A DNA stretch of 64,000 nt from NCBI RefSeq assembly GCF_040448305.1, contig NZ_CP148752.1, positions 3,968,001-4,032,000 of the forward strand, written 5' to 3'. The position numbers and the translations under genes are program-made. Shown in pieces: positions 35,238 through 45,116 of the stretch. Source of the stretch: Pseudomonas fluorescens (GTDB lineage Bacteria; Pseudomonadota; Gammaproteobacteria; Pseudomonadales; Pseudomonadaceae). The first letter of the stretch is position 1, and every line of letters begins with the position of its first letter. The notes beneath the pieces are model-generated. The model saw nothing but the letters and a program-made list of their open reading frames with translations. It searched no databases and was not told the origin of the DNA.

Positions 35238-36208
35238 GGTTTTAGAATGATCGCCCCCGATGAACGCCCCGACTCCAGGTCCGCATGCGCCAATGCTGCG
35301 TCAGCCAGAGAGTAGCTTGCCCGAACCCGAGGTTTGATAATTCCCGCACCTATGGCGGCCAACACATCCTGCGCTCGCTCCTGATACTCGGAGGCACTCG
35401 CCGTATGGGCTGCCAAAGAAGGACGTGTGAGGAACAGCGAGCCTTTGGCATTGAGTGTCGACAGTTCCACGGCTGACGGCGCACCTGATGAAGCGCCAAA
35501 CGATACCATCAGACCTCGTGGTCGCAAGCTATCCAGGGATGCCTGGAAAGAAACACGCCCTATCGGGTCATAGACGACGTCGACCATTTTACCCTCGGTG
35601 ATTCGAGCGACTTGGGAAGCCAGGCTGTCAGCATCGAACACCAGGACTTCATCGCATCCCGACGCCTGAGCTTTCTCGACACTGGCTTGCTTTGAAACCA
35701 CGCCGATCACCGTGGCACCCAAATGCTTGGCCCACGGCACCATGATTTCCCCCAACCCTCCAGCCACACCGTAAAGGAGAATGGTTGTGCCGGGCCCTAC
35801 CGGATAGGTGGCTTTCAAAAGGTACTGTGCAGTGATGCCCTTGAACATGACGGCTGCGGCATCGTCAAATGACAGCGAATCCGGAATTTTGACCACCCGC
35901 TCTGCCGGATAAAGCCGGGCCGAAGCATAGGAACCGATAGGGCCGGTGGCATAGGCCACGCGATCCCCTACTCGCACGTTGCTGACACCCGCCCCCACAG
36001 CTGCGACACGCCCGGCGCCTTCCAGCCCAAGTCCGGATGGCAACGCAACGGGCACCGCTCCCTTGCGCTGGGTAACGTCGAGGAAGTTGACACCTACAGC
36101 CTCTTGCTCAAGCCAGACCTCGCCTTGGCCTGGCGCTTGTTCGCCCAGTGTCTCCAGGTTCAGTACTTCAGGGCTGCCGAGCTGGTTGAACCGGATCGCA
36201 GATACCAT
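35234..36208 (-). CDS. Zinc-independent quinone oxidoreductase (MDR family)
   Basis: A 324-residue NADPH-dependent enzyme of the QorA group. The N-terminal GroES-like domain has QEAVGVNFLDVTQRKG and GLGLEGAGRVAAVG. The Rossmann part has LLYGVAGGLGEIMVPWAKHL; a Gly-Gly-Leu-Gly stretch replaces the more common AAAGGVG. The zinc-binding cysteines of alcohol dehydrogenases are absent. The ATG at 36208 has GGAG about 9 bp upstream; two upstream in-frame ATGs lack this spacing. It likely reduces quinones or reactive enones under control of the LysR gene behind it. Confidence 0.88.
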   Translation of the reverse strand: MVSAIRFNQLGSPEVLNLETLGEQAPGQGEVWLEQEAVGVNFLDVTQRKGAVPVALPSGLGLEGAGRVAAVGAGVSNVRVGDRVAYATGPIGSYASARLYPAERVVKIPDSLSFDDAAAVMFKGITAQYLLKATYPVGPGTTILLYGVAGGLGEIMVPWAKHLGATVIGVVSKQASVEKAQASGCDEVLVFDADSLASQVARITEGKMVDVVYDPIGRVSFQASLDSLRPRGLMVSFGASSGAPSAVELSTLNAKGSLFLTRPSLAAHTASASEYQERAQDVLAAIGAGIIKPRVRASYSLADAALAHADLESGRSSGAIILKP

Positions 36209-36725
36209 GGTCATTTCTCCTTCAGTCACGAGCCGTTATCAAATGAGTGGCCCCAGTGTGAGAACTGATCTGCTGATGAACAAGACTGGTTGATTGCAGG
36301 ACATTAATGCACTGAATGCAGCAATATAATTGCTGATAGCACGCATTGCTACGTGGAGCATGCTGGGTTCATGTGATTATGGAGAAAGCCAACGGTTGTC
36401 TCCGAGAGTCCGCTATGGGTAGTGGATTCTGGTAACCAGGTGCAGGTGGGTCGGACACTCGCGTAGCAGTCGCCAGTCCACTTCGGTGGTCACCTGCCAG
36501 CCACCGCATCGTTGAAACCGGGCCTGCTGCACTGGAGAGCTGTAGTTCAATTACTTGGCGTTATGCCGTGGGGGTCCTGACTTTTATCAACTAATCAGCA
36601 GCTATCGTTAACGCACGACTGGTTTTCGATTACTAAACCCCTTGTTGATTCAGCTCAACGATTTTCCGGCTCCCAGGCGTAGAAGTACTCTGATTCACCG
36701 CCTCCCTTTTCGCTGGAGATTTGCC
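36209..36725. other. 517-bp intergenic region with a possible gene remnant
   Basis: The region between the oxidoreductase and the channel gene has no complete gene. On the minus strand, ending at a TAG at 36413-36415, about 45 codons read with protein-like character, including WQVTTEVDWRLLRECPTHLH. They have no convincing start. This may be the tail of a lost gene. The remaining DNA should hold divergent promoters. Confidence 0.35.
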
Positions 36726-37151
36726 ATGCTGGCAGTCACGCTGATCAATGCACTGGTGGTCATCATCACCGTAGTGATCCACTATGAATGTCTGTTACGC
36801 CTGAATGATTGGCTACCCCGGCTCAAGCTGTGGAGCCGTTTCAGAATCGTAGTTGGAGTATTCGGCGCCCTCCTGGCCCACGCGATAGAGGTCTGGTGCT
36901 TTGCGCTGGTCTATTACCTGATGGTGCACTCCGGCAGATGGGGCAGCCTGACGGGCAACTTCGACGGTACGCTGATGGACTGCGTTTACTTTTCCTTTAC
37001 GACGTACACGACGATCGGCTTCGGCGATATTTCGCCTGTGGGCAACCTCAAATACTTGACCGGTCTACAAGCCCTTACCGGGCTGGTGCTCATCACATGG
37101 ACCGCATCCTTCCTGTTTCTGGAAATGCAGAAGTACTGGAAGCGCAACTAA
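36726..37151 (+). CDS. Small potassium-channel-like membrane protein
   Basis: A 141-residue protein with three hydrophobic segments at about 3-20, 41-66 and 112-133. A pore loop contains the selectivity-filter-like TTIGFGD at residues 95-101, followed by the last helix. This is the two-helix K+ channel module plus one N-terminal helix. No RCK or cyclic-nucleotide domain follows. The ATG at 36726 has GGAG 8 bp upstream; a TTG at 36642 is less likely. A tetrameric ion channel at the inner membrane is inferred. Confidence 0.8.
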   Translation: MLAVTLINALVVIITVVIHYECLLRLNDWLPRLKLWSRFRIVVGVFGALLAHAIEVWCFALVYYLMVHSGRWGSLTGNFDGTLMDCVYFSFTTYTTIGFGDISPVGNLKYLTGLQALTGLVLITWTASFLFLEMQKYWKRN

Positions 37152-37223
37152 TCCCTTTTCTCACTCGTATCAGACTCAACTGTCGAACTGACGGTGTGCC
37201 ATCAAGCCCGGTACAGATTCGAT

Positions 37224-37523
37224 CTAGATCGCCAGAACGCAGCATGGCACCTGATACAGAATATGCTCGGTCGTGCTGCCCAAAAGCTTGTGCACACCAT
37301 GGGACTGGACTCTGCCCATCACGATCACATCCACGTTGTGTTCATTAGCAAACTCACTCAACGCTGTGACCGGATGTCCCTCAATGAAATGTCGACGATT
37401 GGAGGGCACCCCGAACCGAGCTGCCAACCCAAGGAAAGACTTTTCCAGGTCTCTGCGAAGCGCTTTGGTAAGGTCAGCAAGTGTCAGGCCGCCTCTGTGT
37501 AGACACCAGCGATTCGCCACCAA
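37224..37523 (-). pseudogene. 5'-truncated universal stress protein (UspA domain remnant)
   Basis: About 95 codons match the C-terminal half of a UspA domain, including ALSEFANEHNVDVIVMGRVQ and the ATP-binding glycine motif region GSTTEHILYQVPCCVLAI. The first beta strand and the N-terminal ATP-binding part are missing. Complete one-domain proteins have about 140 residues and UspE-like ones about 300. The coding similarity fades near 37500, only about 75 bp from the end of the giant adhesin gene. It looks like the stump of a gene lost by a rearrangement at this junction. Confidence 0.6.
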
Positions 37524-37596
37524 TGTTCATGGCCGGTTCAGCCTGGACGGCATGCCCCTGCAACCGCATAGCTACGTGCGGCCAGCAGCAAAAGCA

Positions 37597-40500
37597 TCAT
37601 GCCGTCAGGATAAAGTCCGCCTGATCGATACCTGCACTGTTAACACCGACAAGGCGAATAGAGTCCACTCCGATCCCGATCACCGTGTCCGCCCCGTCAG
37701 CCGCAATGCTCACGTTGGCAGCGAACGTTTCGCTGCTGATCCCCAGCCCCGCGATATTGAGCAAGTCCTGCCCTCCGACCGGATCGATATCGAAGCCCTG
37801 GATCGAGTCGTTGCCGAAGCCTGCCGCAGCAAACATGAAGGTATCGTTGCCGAGGCCGCCGTTGAGCGTGTCGTCGCCCAGCCCGCCGAAGAACAGATCG
37901 TCACCCGCACCGCCAACCAGAATGTCGTTGGCCAGGCCGCCCAGCATCCTGTGGTTTGCCGCCGCGGCATCGTAGGCCAGCTCACTGCCGCTGCCCTCGG
38001 CGTTCGCCTGCAAACCCGCGGCCGCATACTGGCCGTTCAGCGCGACCTGCGTCACATGCGCACCGTCGCTTACGCTCAACATGCCGCCGGTGCCGGTGTC
38101 ATTCGCTGCATAGGTGATCTGCGTATCGGCACCGAACGCAACATCGCCAAATTCCAGCTTGTCACCCGCAGTAAAACCGCTGACGCTGCCACTGAACGCC
38201 GCCGACACATCAAGCTTGAGCGTGCCTGCCGCGCCGCTGTCAAACGTCACATGCTGATCGGAGGCTGCACCGAACTCCAGTGTCGCCGAACCGCTGATTG
38301 TCGCGCTTCCCGCGCCACTGGCATCTGCGTGGATGGTGATGTTGCCATCGTTCGCCCACAGGCTACCGCTGTTGAGGAGCGCACTTTCAATCACCAATCC
38401 GCCGCTACCACTGGCTTGCAGCACACCCGTGTTGGTGACGGCGCTGCTACCGGTATCGATCACCAGCGCATTCGCACCGCTGGCAAGGATCAGGCCCGAG
38501 TTGACCAGCATCATCTGCCCCGCTCCCAACTGGCCGGCACCCGAGATGGTGTTGTCGGCATTGGTGAGCACCGTGTCGGCGCTGCCGCCGAAAATCACGT
38601 TTTGCGCGTTGTCGGATAGCAGCACCTGGCCGCCACCGGTCAAGGTCGCGCCACGGAACAGAATCTCAAGGTTGGTCGCGCTGCCGGTGGAGCCGAGCTC
38701 GATGGTGCCGCTGTTATGGATGCTGCCACCGAACGGCATGATCGCGCCGTCGGCAATGGTGAGGGTACCGGCGTTGTTGGTGATCGGGTCCACATCGAAC
38801 TGGAAGTTCGCTTCGCTCAAGTTCGCTGCATCGACACCTTTCAGGGTGATCGTCTGGCCGGAGCTTATGCTGACCAGTGCATTGCCATTGGCGTCGTTAG
38901 TGATGCTCAAGTCAGCAACACCGGTGACACCCGTGAAGCCGATCATGTCGATCTTGTCTGCCATGGCATCGAAACTGTAGATCTGATTGTTGCCGATCGG
39001 CTGGGCGAAGACGAAGGTGTCGGCACCGGACGAACCGGTCAGGTTGTCGTCAGCGGACAAGGCGAAGATCGGCGTGCCGGGGGCAAAGGCCTCGACGTTA
39101 TTGAATACATAGGAACTGCCCACACTGCCGTCGGCGTTAGTCCAGGTCATGTTGATGTGGAGTACCGCAGCGCCCGCGAAGCCTTCTGGTGTTGTCACGG
39201 TCAATGCTCCGGGATCGCTGGTCTGCACGGTCCAGGTGCCGTCGCCGTTGTTGATTCCGGCGTTTATAGTCCAATTTGACGGAACGTCGGCAATTGTGAC
39301 AACAAAGCTATCGCTCAGGCCTGCCGATGGATCAGCAATCGCAAGGTTTATTGCTTCTCCGGACACTCCCGCAGGGTAAGTCAGGCTAATGCTTGTTGCA
39401 GCACTAACGTTGCCTGCCGCGTCCATAGCCGTGACAAATAGCGTCTTGGTACCCATAAACTTGCCAGTCAAATCAATATTGGCGAATTGACCGCCGGTAT
39501 TGGTCGTTCCGGTCCCAATTTCTGTGTCGCCGGCGCCAAACACGCCATTGCCATTGTCCAGGTAAACCTTAATGAATGAATTAGCTTCGGCGCTCCCTGA
39601 AAGCTTATGGTTTGTACCAGAGTTGTTGTAAGTCAGCCCAGTCGGTGACGCTGGCGGCGTTGTATCAATCGGAGTTTCAACGACGTTCTGCACGTTTACC
39701 GTAATCGTCTGCGTATCGATTCCGCCACTGGCGTCGGCCACCTGAACATCCACAACGTAGGCGTTGTCGCCATCGGTACCACCGACATCCTGGGGATTCT
39801 CGTAATCGGGCGCCGAATTGAACGTCAGCACCCCGCTCGAACTGATCGAGAACTTGCTGAAGTCCGTCCCGGCCGTATTCAGGAGCGAGTAGCTCAGCGT
39901 CTGCGCCGGCAGATCAGCATCGGTCGCCGCCACCGTCGTGACCGCCGTGGTGTTCTCCGCCACATTGATCGAAGCCGTCGTACCGCCACCGTTGGAAGTG
40001 ATCGTCGGTGAGTCGTTGCTGCCGGCGATATGCACGGTGACCGAAGTGAGGGTGCCGTCCGCACTGCTCACCGCGAAGGTGTCGGTGTAGGTGGTACCGG
40101 CGGCGAACTCGTTGTGGGCGGAGTTGGCGACGTAGGTCCAGGCACCGCCGGTGCCGATGGAGAACTGGCCGTAGCTGCCGGCGGTGTTGGTTTGGGCGAC
40201 GAAGGTTGCGGCGCTGTCGACGTCGCTGATGGTCAGGGTGCCGGTGGTGGAAATGTCGACGGCGGCATTGGTCTCGGTGAGGTTGGCGATGTCGGCGGAC
40301 AGCACGGCGGCATCGTTGGTGCCGAGGATATGCACGGTGACCGAAGTGAGGGTGCCGTCGGCACTGCTCACCGCGAAGGTGTCGGTGTAGGTGGTACCGG
40401 CGGCGAACTCGTTGTGGGCGGAGTTGGCGACGTAGGTCCAGGCACCGCCGGTGCCGATGGAGAACTGGCCGTAGCTGCCGGCGGTGTTGGTTTGCGCGAC

Positions 40501-43500
40501 GAAGGTTGCGGCGCTGTCGACGTCGCTGATGGTCAGGGTGCCGGCGGTGGAAATGTCGACGGCGGCATTGGTCTCGGTGAGGTTGGCGATGTCGGCGGAC
40601 AGCACGGAGGCATCGTTGGTGCCGAGGATATGCACGGTGACCGAAGTGAGGGTGCCGTCGGCACTGCTCACCGCGAAGGTGTCGGTGTAGGTGGTACCGG
40701 CGGCGAACTCGTTGTGGGCGGAATTGGCGACGTAGGTCCAGGCACCGCCGGTGCCGATGGAGAACTGGCCGTAGCTGCCGGCGGTGTTGGTTTGGGCGAC
40801 GAAGGTTGCGGCGCTGTCGACGTCGCTGATGGTCAGGGTGCCGGCGGTGGAAATGTCGACGGCGGCATTGGTCTCGGTGAGGTTGGCGATGTCGGCGGAC
40901 AGCACGGCGGCGTCGTTGGTGCCGCTGACGGTGACGGTCACCAGCTGGGTGTCCACGCCCCCCAGGCCGTCGCTGACTTGCACCGTAAACACCTCATCAT
41001 GACTCTCGCCCGCCTTCAGCGACTGCACCGCACTGGCGACACCATCGGTGCCATTGGCCAAGGTGTAAGTCCATTGGCCGGTGCTGTCGACGGCGATCGA
41101 GCCATAGGTGCCTGTTGGCGAGCCATTGATAGTCCATGTCGCCGTGGCGTCGTGATCGATGTCGGCCGAGCTGAACTGGCCATCGACGCTGAGCGCGGTG
41201 TCTTCCTGCACCGCGCCGGCATCGTTGCCGGTCGCGAAGCTGAGCACGGGCGCGTCATTGCTGCCGCTGACGGTGATGGTCACCAGCTGGGTGTCGACAC
41301 CGCCCAGGCCGTCGCTGACCTGCACCGTAAACACCTCATCATGACTCTCGCCAGCCTTCAGCGACTGCACCGCACTGGCGACACCATCGGTGCCATTGGC
41401 CAGCGTGTAGGTCCACTTGCCGGTGGTGTCCACGGCGATCGAACCGTAGGTGCCGGTTGCCGCGCCATTGATGGTCCAAGTCGCCGTGGCATCGTGATCG
41501 ATGTCGGTCGAGCTGAACTGGCCGTTCACGCTGAGCGTGCCGTCTTCCTGCACCGCGCCCGCAGCATTGCCCGTCGCGAAACTGAGCACGGGCGCGTCGT
41601 TGCTGCCGCTGACGGTGATAGTCACCAGTTGGGTGTCGACACCGCCGAGGCCGTCGCTGACCTGCACGCTGAACACTTCGTTGTGACTCTCGCCGGCCTT
41701 CAGCGACTGCACCGCACTGGCAACGCCATCGGTGCCATTGGCCAGCGTGTAAGTCCACTTGCCGGTGTTGTCGACGGCGATCGCGCCGTAGGTGCCTGTT
41801 GGCGAGCCATTGATGGTCCAGGTCGCCGTGGCGTCGTGATCGATGTCGGCCGAGCTGAACTGGCCATCCACGCTGAGCGTGCCGTCTTCCTGCACCGCGC
41901 CCGCAGCATTGCCCGTCGTGAAGCTGAGCACGGGCGCATCGTTACTGCCGCTGACGGTGACGGTCACCAGCTGGGTGTCGACGCCGCCCAGGCCGTCGCT
42001 GACCTGCACCGTAAACACCTCATCATGACTCTCGCCAGCCTTCAGCGACTGCACCGCACTGGCGACACCATCGGTGCCATTGGCCAGCGTGTAGGTCCAC
42101 TTGCCGGTGGTGTCCACGGCGATCGAGCCGTAGGTGCCGGTTGCCGCGCCATTGATGGTCCAGGTCGCCGTGGCATCGTGATCGATGTCGGTCGAGCTGA
42201 ACTGGCCATTCACGCTGAGCGTGCCGTCTTCCTGCACCGCGCCCGCAGCATTGCCGGTCGCGAAGCTGAGCACGGGCGCATCGTTGCTGCCGCTGACGGT
42301 GATAGTCACCAGTTGGGTGTCGACACCGCCGAGGCCGTCGCTGACCTGCACGCTGAACACTTCGTTGTGACTCTCGCCGGCCTTCAGCGACTGCACCGCA
42401 CTGGCAACGCCATCGGTGCCATTGGCCAGGGTGTAAGTCCACTTGCCGGTGTTGTCGACGGCGATCGCGCCGTAGGTGCCTGTTGGCGAGCCATTGATGG
42501 TCCAGGTCGCCGTGGCGTCGTGATCGATGTCGGCCGAGCTGAACTGGCCATCCACGCTGAGGGTAGTGTCTTCCTGCACCGCGCCGGCATCATTGCCGGT
42601 CGCGAAGCTGAGCACGGGTGCGTCATTGCTGCCGGTAATGGTGACGGTCACCAGCTGGGTGTCCACGCCGCCCAGGCCGTCGCTGACCTGCACCGTAAAC
42701 ACCTCATCATGACTCTCGCCCGCCTTCAGCGACTGCACCGCACTGGCGACACCATCGGTGCCATTGGCAAGCGTGTAGGTCCACTTGCCGGTGGTGTCCA
42801 CGGCGATCGCGCCGTAGGTGCCTGTATCCGTACCCGCAATGCTCCAAGTCGCCGTGGCGTCGTGATCGATGTCGGCCGAGCTGAACTGGCCATTCACGCT
42901 GAGCGTGGTGTCCTCCTGCACCGCGCCGGCCTCGTTGCCCGTCGCGAAACTGAGCACTGGCGCATCGTTGCTGCCGGTAATGGTGATGGTGACGGTCTGC
43001 GCCGCCGAGGCCGCGTTGCCCGCGCCGCTGTCGTCGGTGGCCACCACGGTGTAGGTGAAGCTGATGGTTTCACCGGCGCTCAGGAAGTCCAGGTTCTCGC
43101 TGCTGCTGTAGTTCCAGCTGTCCTGATCAACCGAGAAACCAGCGACCAGCGCTGCGGCCTGCGCAGCACCGAGGGTGCCGCCGCTCCAGACGAGGTCGTT
43201 ATTGGAGCTTTTGCTGACCGTCACGACGTCGCTGCTGTCCAGATCGGCAAAGCTCAGCACCCCGCTGTCGCTCAGCGTGGCCGCGCCGTTGCCTTCACTC
43301 ATCGCCCCGGTCGTGTCGCCGATGGTCAGCGTCGGCTGGTCGTTGGTGCCGGTCAGGGTGATCGTCACGTCCTTGGTCACCGTCGCCCCGAAGTCGTCGG
43401 TCAGCGTCACCGTGAACACTTCGGTCTTGGTCTGGCCCTCGGCCAGGTACTGCGCCGCACTGTTATTCAGCGTATAGGTCCAGCCCACGCTGCCCGCAGC

Positions 43501-44535
43501 ACCGCCGGTGCTCTCGTCGCTGACATTGGCCACCAGCGTACCCAGCGCACCGGATGGCGCACTCACGCTGGCCACATGTGCGTCATCGGCCAGGTCCACG
43601 TCGCCGAAGGCGAAGCTGCCGCTGACCACCGTGGTGCCGTCTTCGGTCACCGCACCGCTTTCGACCTCTGCCGCCGTCACCGTCGGCGCGTCATTGGTGC
43701 CAGTGATGGTGACGGTCACATTCTGCGCGACCGACGAGCCATGACCATCGTTGATGGTGACCAGGTAAGTTTCGGTGACTGTCTGTCCCTGGGCCAGGTA
43801 CTGCGCCGCCGCATTGCTCAGGTTGTACGTCCATTGCACCGAACCGTTGGCCGCGTTCGCTGCTTCGCTTACCGCCGAGAGCTCGAACGTACCAAGATAA
43901 GTAGCGTTGCCCGCCGCCGGCGCGAACGTCGCCGTGTGCGTGTCGCTCAGGTCGATGTCGTTGAAGGTAATCGTGCCGCTGGCCGTCAGCGAGTCGGTCG
44001 TGCTCGCAGTGGTGTCGGCGTCTTCGGTCACTATGCCGGCCTGCGCGCCGATGCAAATCGTCACACCATCATTCACACCCGAAAACTGCACTGTCGCGGT
44101 GGCCCAACTGAGCGTTCCGTTGCCGAGACGTATCGCATAGGTAAAGCTGTCCGTCAGGAGCTCGCCAGTCGCAAGCGCCTGGAGTTGTGCCTTGAAAGCC
44201 TCTGAAAAAGTAGCGGCGTCGTAGCCGACCTTACCGTCCGAGGTGATCCAGATCTTTGCACCATTCTCGCTGGTGTCAGTACTCGTCGCCTCAGCCCTCG
44301 CCGTATCCTGGGCCAGGAGGTCGGTCGGAGCATAAACCTTGGTGGCAGTAGTAAGACTGTCCGCGTTGTCGAGTGACCAGAGTGTCTTCGCGCTGCCGCC
44401 GAGGTCATTGGACATGACGTCCCAATACACGACCCCCAACAGATTTTCAGTGGAGGTAAAGACATCTTCCTTCGCCTGCGGCGTGTTGGAAAACGAAGTA
44501 ACGGTTCCGCCGCTGGTAGTTGTGGTGCTAGCCAT
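37597..44535 (-). CDS. Giant VCBS/RTX repeat adhesin, type I secreted
   Basis: A 2312-residue acidic protein. The N-terminus (MASTTTTSGGTVTSFSNTP) lacks a Sec signal and the LapA-type retention module. Then come several VCBS/cadherin-like domains, each ending in GTNDAP or GSNDAP. These include six 114-residue units and three 100-residue units. A non-repeated region of beta-helix or autotransporter-like text follows, then RTX nonapeptides such as GGAGDDLFFGGLGDDTLNGG near residue 2210. The C-terminal signal resembles DSIRLVGVNS and ends in ADFILTA. Family knowledge predicts Ca2+-dependent folding after export through a LapBCE-like system, which is not in the window. A role in attachment or biofilm is likely. 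Confidence 0.9.
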   Translation of the reverse strand: MASTTTTSGGTVTSFSNTPQAKEDVFTSTENLLGVVYWDVMSNDLGGSAKTLWSLDNADSLTTATKVYAPTDLLAQDTARAEATSTDTSENGAKIWITSDGKVGYDAATFSEAFKAQLQALATGELLTDSFTYAIRLGNGTLSWATATVQFSGVNDGVTICIGAQAGIVTEDADTTASTTDSLTASGTITFNDIDLSDTHTATFAPAAGNATYLGTFELSAVSEAANAANGSVQWTYNLSNAAAQYLAQGQTVTETYLVTINDGHGSSVAQNVTVTITGTNDAPTVTAAEVESGAVTEDGTTVVSGSFAFGDVDLADDAHVASVSAPSGALGTLVANVSDESTGGAAGSVGWTYTLNNSAAQYLAEGQTKTEVFTVTLTDDFGATVTKDVTITLTGTNDQPTLTIGDTTGAMSEGNGAATLSDSGVLSFADLDSSDVVTVSKSSNNDLVWSGGTLGAAQAAALVAGFSVDQDSWNYSSSENLDFLSAGETISFTYTVVATDDSGAGNAASAAQTVTITITGSNDAPVLSFATGNEAGAVQEDTTLSVNGQFSSADIDHDATATWSIAGTDTGTYGAIAVDTTGKWTYTLANGTDGVASAVQSLKAGESHDEVFTVQVSDGLGGVDTQLVTVTITGSNDAPVLSFATGNDAGAVQEDTTLSVDGQFSSADIDHDATATWTINGSPTGTYGAIAVDNTGKWTYTLANGTDGVASAVQSLKAGESHNEVFSVQVSDGLGGVDTQLVTITVSGSNDAPVLSFATGNAAGAVQEDGTLSVNGQFSSTDIDHDATATWTINGAATGTYGSIAVDTTGKWTYTLANGTDGVASAVQSLKAGESHDEVFTVQVSDGLGGVDTQLVTVTVSGSNDAPVLSFTTGNAAGAVQEDGTLSVDGQFSSADIDHDATATWTINGSPTGTYGAIAVDNTGKWTYTLANGTDGVASAVQSLKAGESHNEVFSVQVSDGLGGVDTQLVTITVSGSNDAPVLSFATGNAAGAVQEDGTLSVNGQFSSTDIDHDATATWTINGAATGTYGSIAVDTTGKWTYTLANGTDGVASAVQSLKAGESHDEVFTVQVSDGLGGVDTQLVTITVSGSNDAPVLSFATGNDAGAVQEDTALSVDGQFSSADIDHDATATWTINGSPTGTYGSIAVDSTGQWTYTLANGTDGVASAVQSLKAGESHDEVFTVQVSDGLGGVDTQLVTVTVSGTNDAAVLSADIANLTETNAAVDISTAGTLTISDVDSAATFVAQTNTAGSYGQFSIGTGGAWTYVANSAHNEFAAGTTYTDTFAVSSADGTLTSVTVHILGTNDASVLSADIANLTETNAAVDISTAGTLTISDVDSAATFVAQTNTAGSYGQFSIGTGGAWTYVANSAHNEFAAGTTYTDTFAVSSADGTLTSVTVHILGTNDAAVLSADIANLTETNAAVDISTTGTLTISDVDSAATFVAQTNTAGSYGQFSIGTGGAWTYVANSAHNEFAAGTTYTDTFAVSSADGTLTSVTVHIAGSNDSPTITSNGGGTTASINVAENTTAVTTVAATDADLPAQTLSYSLLNTAGTDFSKFSISSSGVLTFNSAPDYENPQDVGGTDGDNAYVVDVQVADASGGIDTQTITVNVQNVVETPIDTTPPASPTGLTYNNSGTNHKLSGSAEANSFIKVYLDNGNGVFGAGDTEIGTGTTNTGGQFANIDLTGKFMGTKTLFVTAMDAAGNVSAATSISLTYPAGVSGEAINLAIADPSAGLSDSFVVTIADVPSNWTINAGINNGDGTWTVQTSDPGALTVTTPEGFAGAAVLHINMTWTNADGSVGSSYVFNNVEAFAPGTPIFALSADDNLTGSSGADTFVFAQPIGNNQIYSFDAMADKIDMIGFTGVTGVADLSITNDANGNALVSISSGQTITLKGVDAANLSEANFQFDVDPITNNAGTLTIADGAIMPFGGSIHNSGTIELGSTGSATNLEILFRGATLTGGGQVLLSDNAQNVIFGGSADTVLTNADNTISGAGQLGAGQMMLVNSGLILASGANALVIDTGSSAVTNTGVLQASGSGGLVIESALLNSGSLWANDGNITIHADASGAGSATISGSATLEFGAASDQHVTFDSGAAGTLKLDVSAAFSGSVSGFTAGDKLEFGDVAFGADTQITYAANDTGTGGMLSVSDGAHVTQVALNGQYAAAGLQANAEGSGSELAYDAAAANHRMLGGLANDILVGGAGDDLFFGGLGDDTLNGGLGNDTFMFAAAGFGNDSIQGFDIDPVGGQDLLNIAGLGISSETFAANVSIAADGADTVIGIGVDSIRLVGVNSAGIDQADFILTA
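40021..40920 (-). repeat. Three tandem 300-bp repeats in the adhesin gene
   Basis: Three nearly identical 100-codon units encode LTETNAAVDIST through SSADGTLTSVTVHI. Only a few bases differ among them. The unit boundaries are at about 40021, 40321 and 40621. Confidence 0.92.
40921..42972 (-). repeat. Six tandem 342-bp VCBS repeats in the adhesin gene
   Basis: Six 114-codon units share SLKAGESHDEVFTVQVSDGL or a close variant. Unit 2 resembles unit 4 and unit 3 resembles unit 5 more than their neighbours, so a 684-bp dimer (41947-42630 and 41263-41946) has been duplicated. Repeats of this kind are prone to recombination. Confidence 0.92.
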
Positions 44536-44624
44536 GTCTTTCTCCCAAGAATTTCACTCTGAGCAAAAAACCGCTGTGGGCCGCTAACAGCCACATGCCG
44601 ATTCCTCCTCAACCCACGAACACT

Positions 44625-44912
44625 TCACTCCACCGGTACCAGCCGGCTGGCCAGCAGCTTCACGCCCACCCCGACCCTGCCGCCCTGCGGCTCAATGCGC
44701 ACGATTTGTCCTTGCGCCTTGAACTTCATGGGGCCGCCGGGGGTGTCGAGTTCGATCTCGAAGTCAATCAAGCTACCCATCTGCTGCTCGCTTTCGGTTT
44801 CGAAATACAAACCGGAGGCGCTGATGTCACGGATGACACCGCTGCCCCCGCCGATCAGTTGCAGCGACAGGGTGACTTGTTCACGGGGCTCAATTCGGTG
44901 TGCGTCTTTCAT
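44625..44912 (-). CDS. PilZ-domain protein
   Basis: A 95-residue one-domain protein. The c-di-GMP binding residues appear as an N-terminal arginine-containing segment (RIEPREQVTLSLQL), shorter than the classical RxxxR, and a DISASGLYFETES motif equivalent to D/NxSxxG. It probably binds c-di-GMP, although the first motif is weak. Its position directly upstream of the adhesin gene, 89 bp away and on the same strand, suggests a role in controlling adhesin production or export. It may be transcribed with the adhesin. Confidence 0.85.
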   Translation of the reverse strand: MKDAHRIEPREQVTLSLQLIGGGSGVIRDISASGLYFETESEQQMGSLIDFEIELDTPGGPMKFKAQGQIVRIEPQGGRVGVGVKLLASRLVPVE

Positions 44913-45116
44913 GGCTGCAGTCTAAAAACGGCCGCTGTTTTTTACATGAGTGCGCTATCCCTTTTTTTCTGGGAGTCAATCACCCATGAAAACAGTGTTT
45001 TACGGGACAAATGTCATGGGAGGGGGTGCCTGAAGCGCTATAGAAAAAAGCTACAGGCTGCAACGATTGCTATCATGATCAGCTAACACAACCCGCCTAA
45101 AGAGGCAGCGACCCGC

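Noticed and set aside
40021..42972. 342-bp and 300-bp repeats considered as a CRISPR or assembly artefact
   Set aside because: They stay in frame, differ at scattered positions and match known VCBS domains, so they are treated as real adhesin repeats.
40030..44205. A very long plus-strand open frame (about 1390 codons) opposite the adhesin gene
   Set aside because: It is antisense to the VCBS repeat gene, and its repeat-derived Gly/Asp/His/Ala text follows from the codon bias of the real gene. It has no ribosome binding site or family match.
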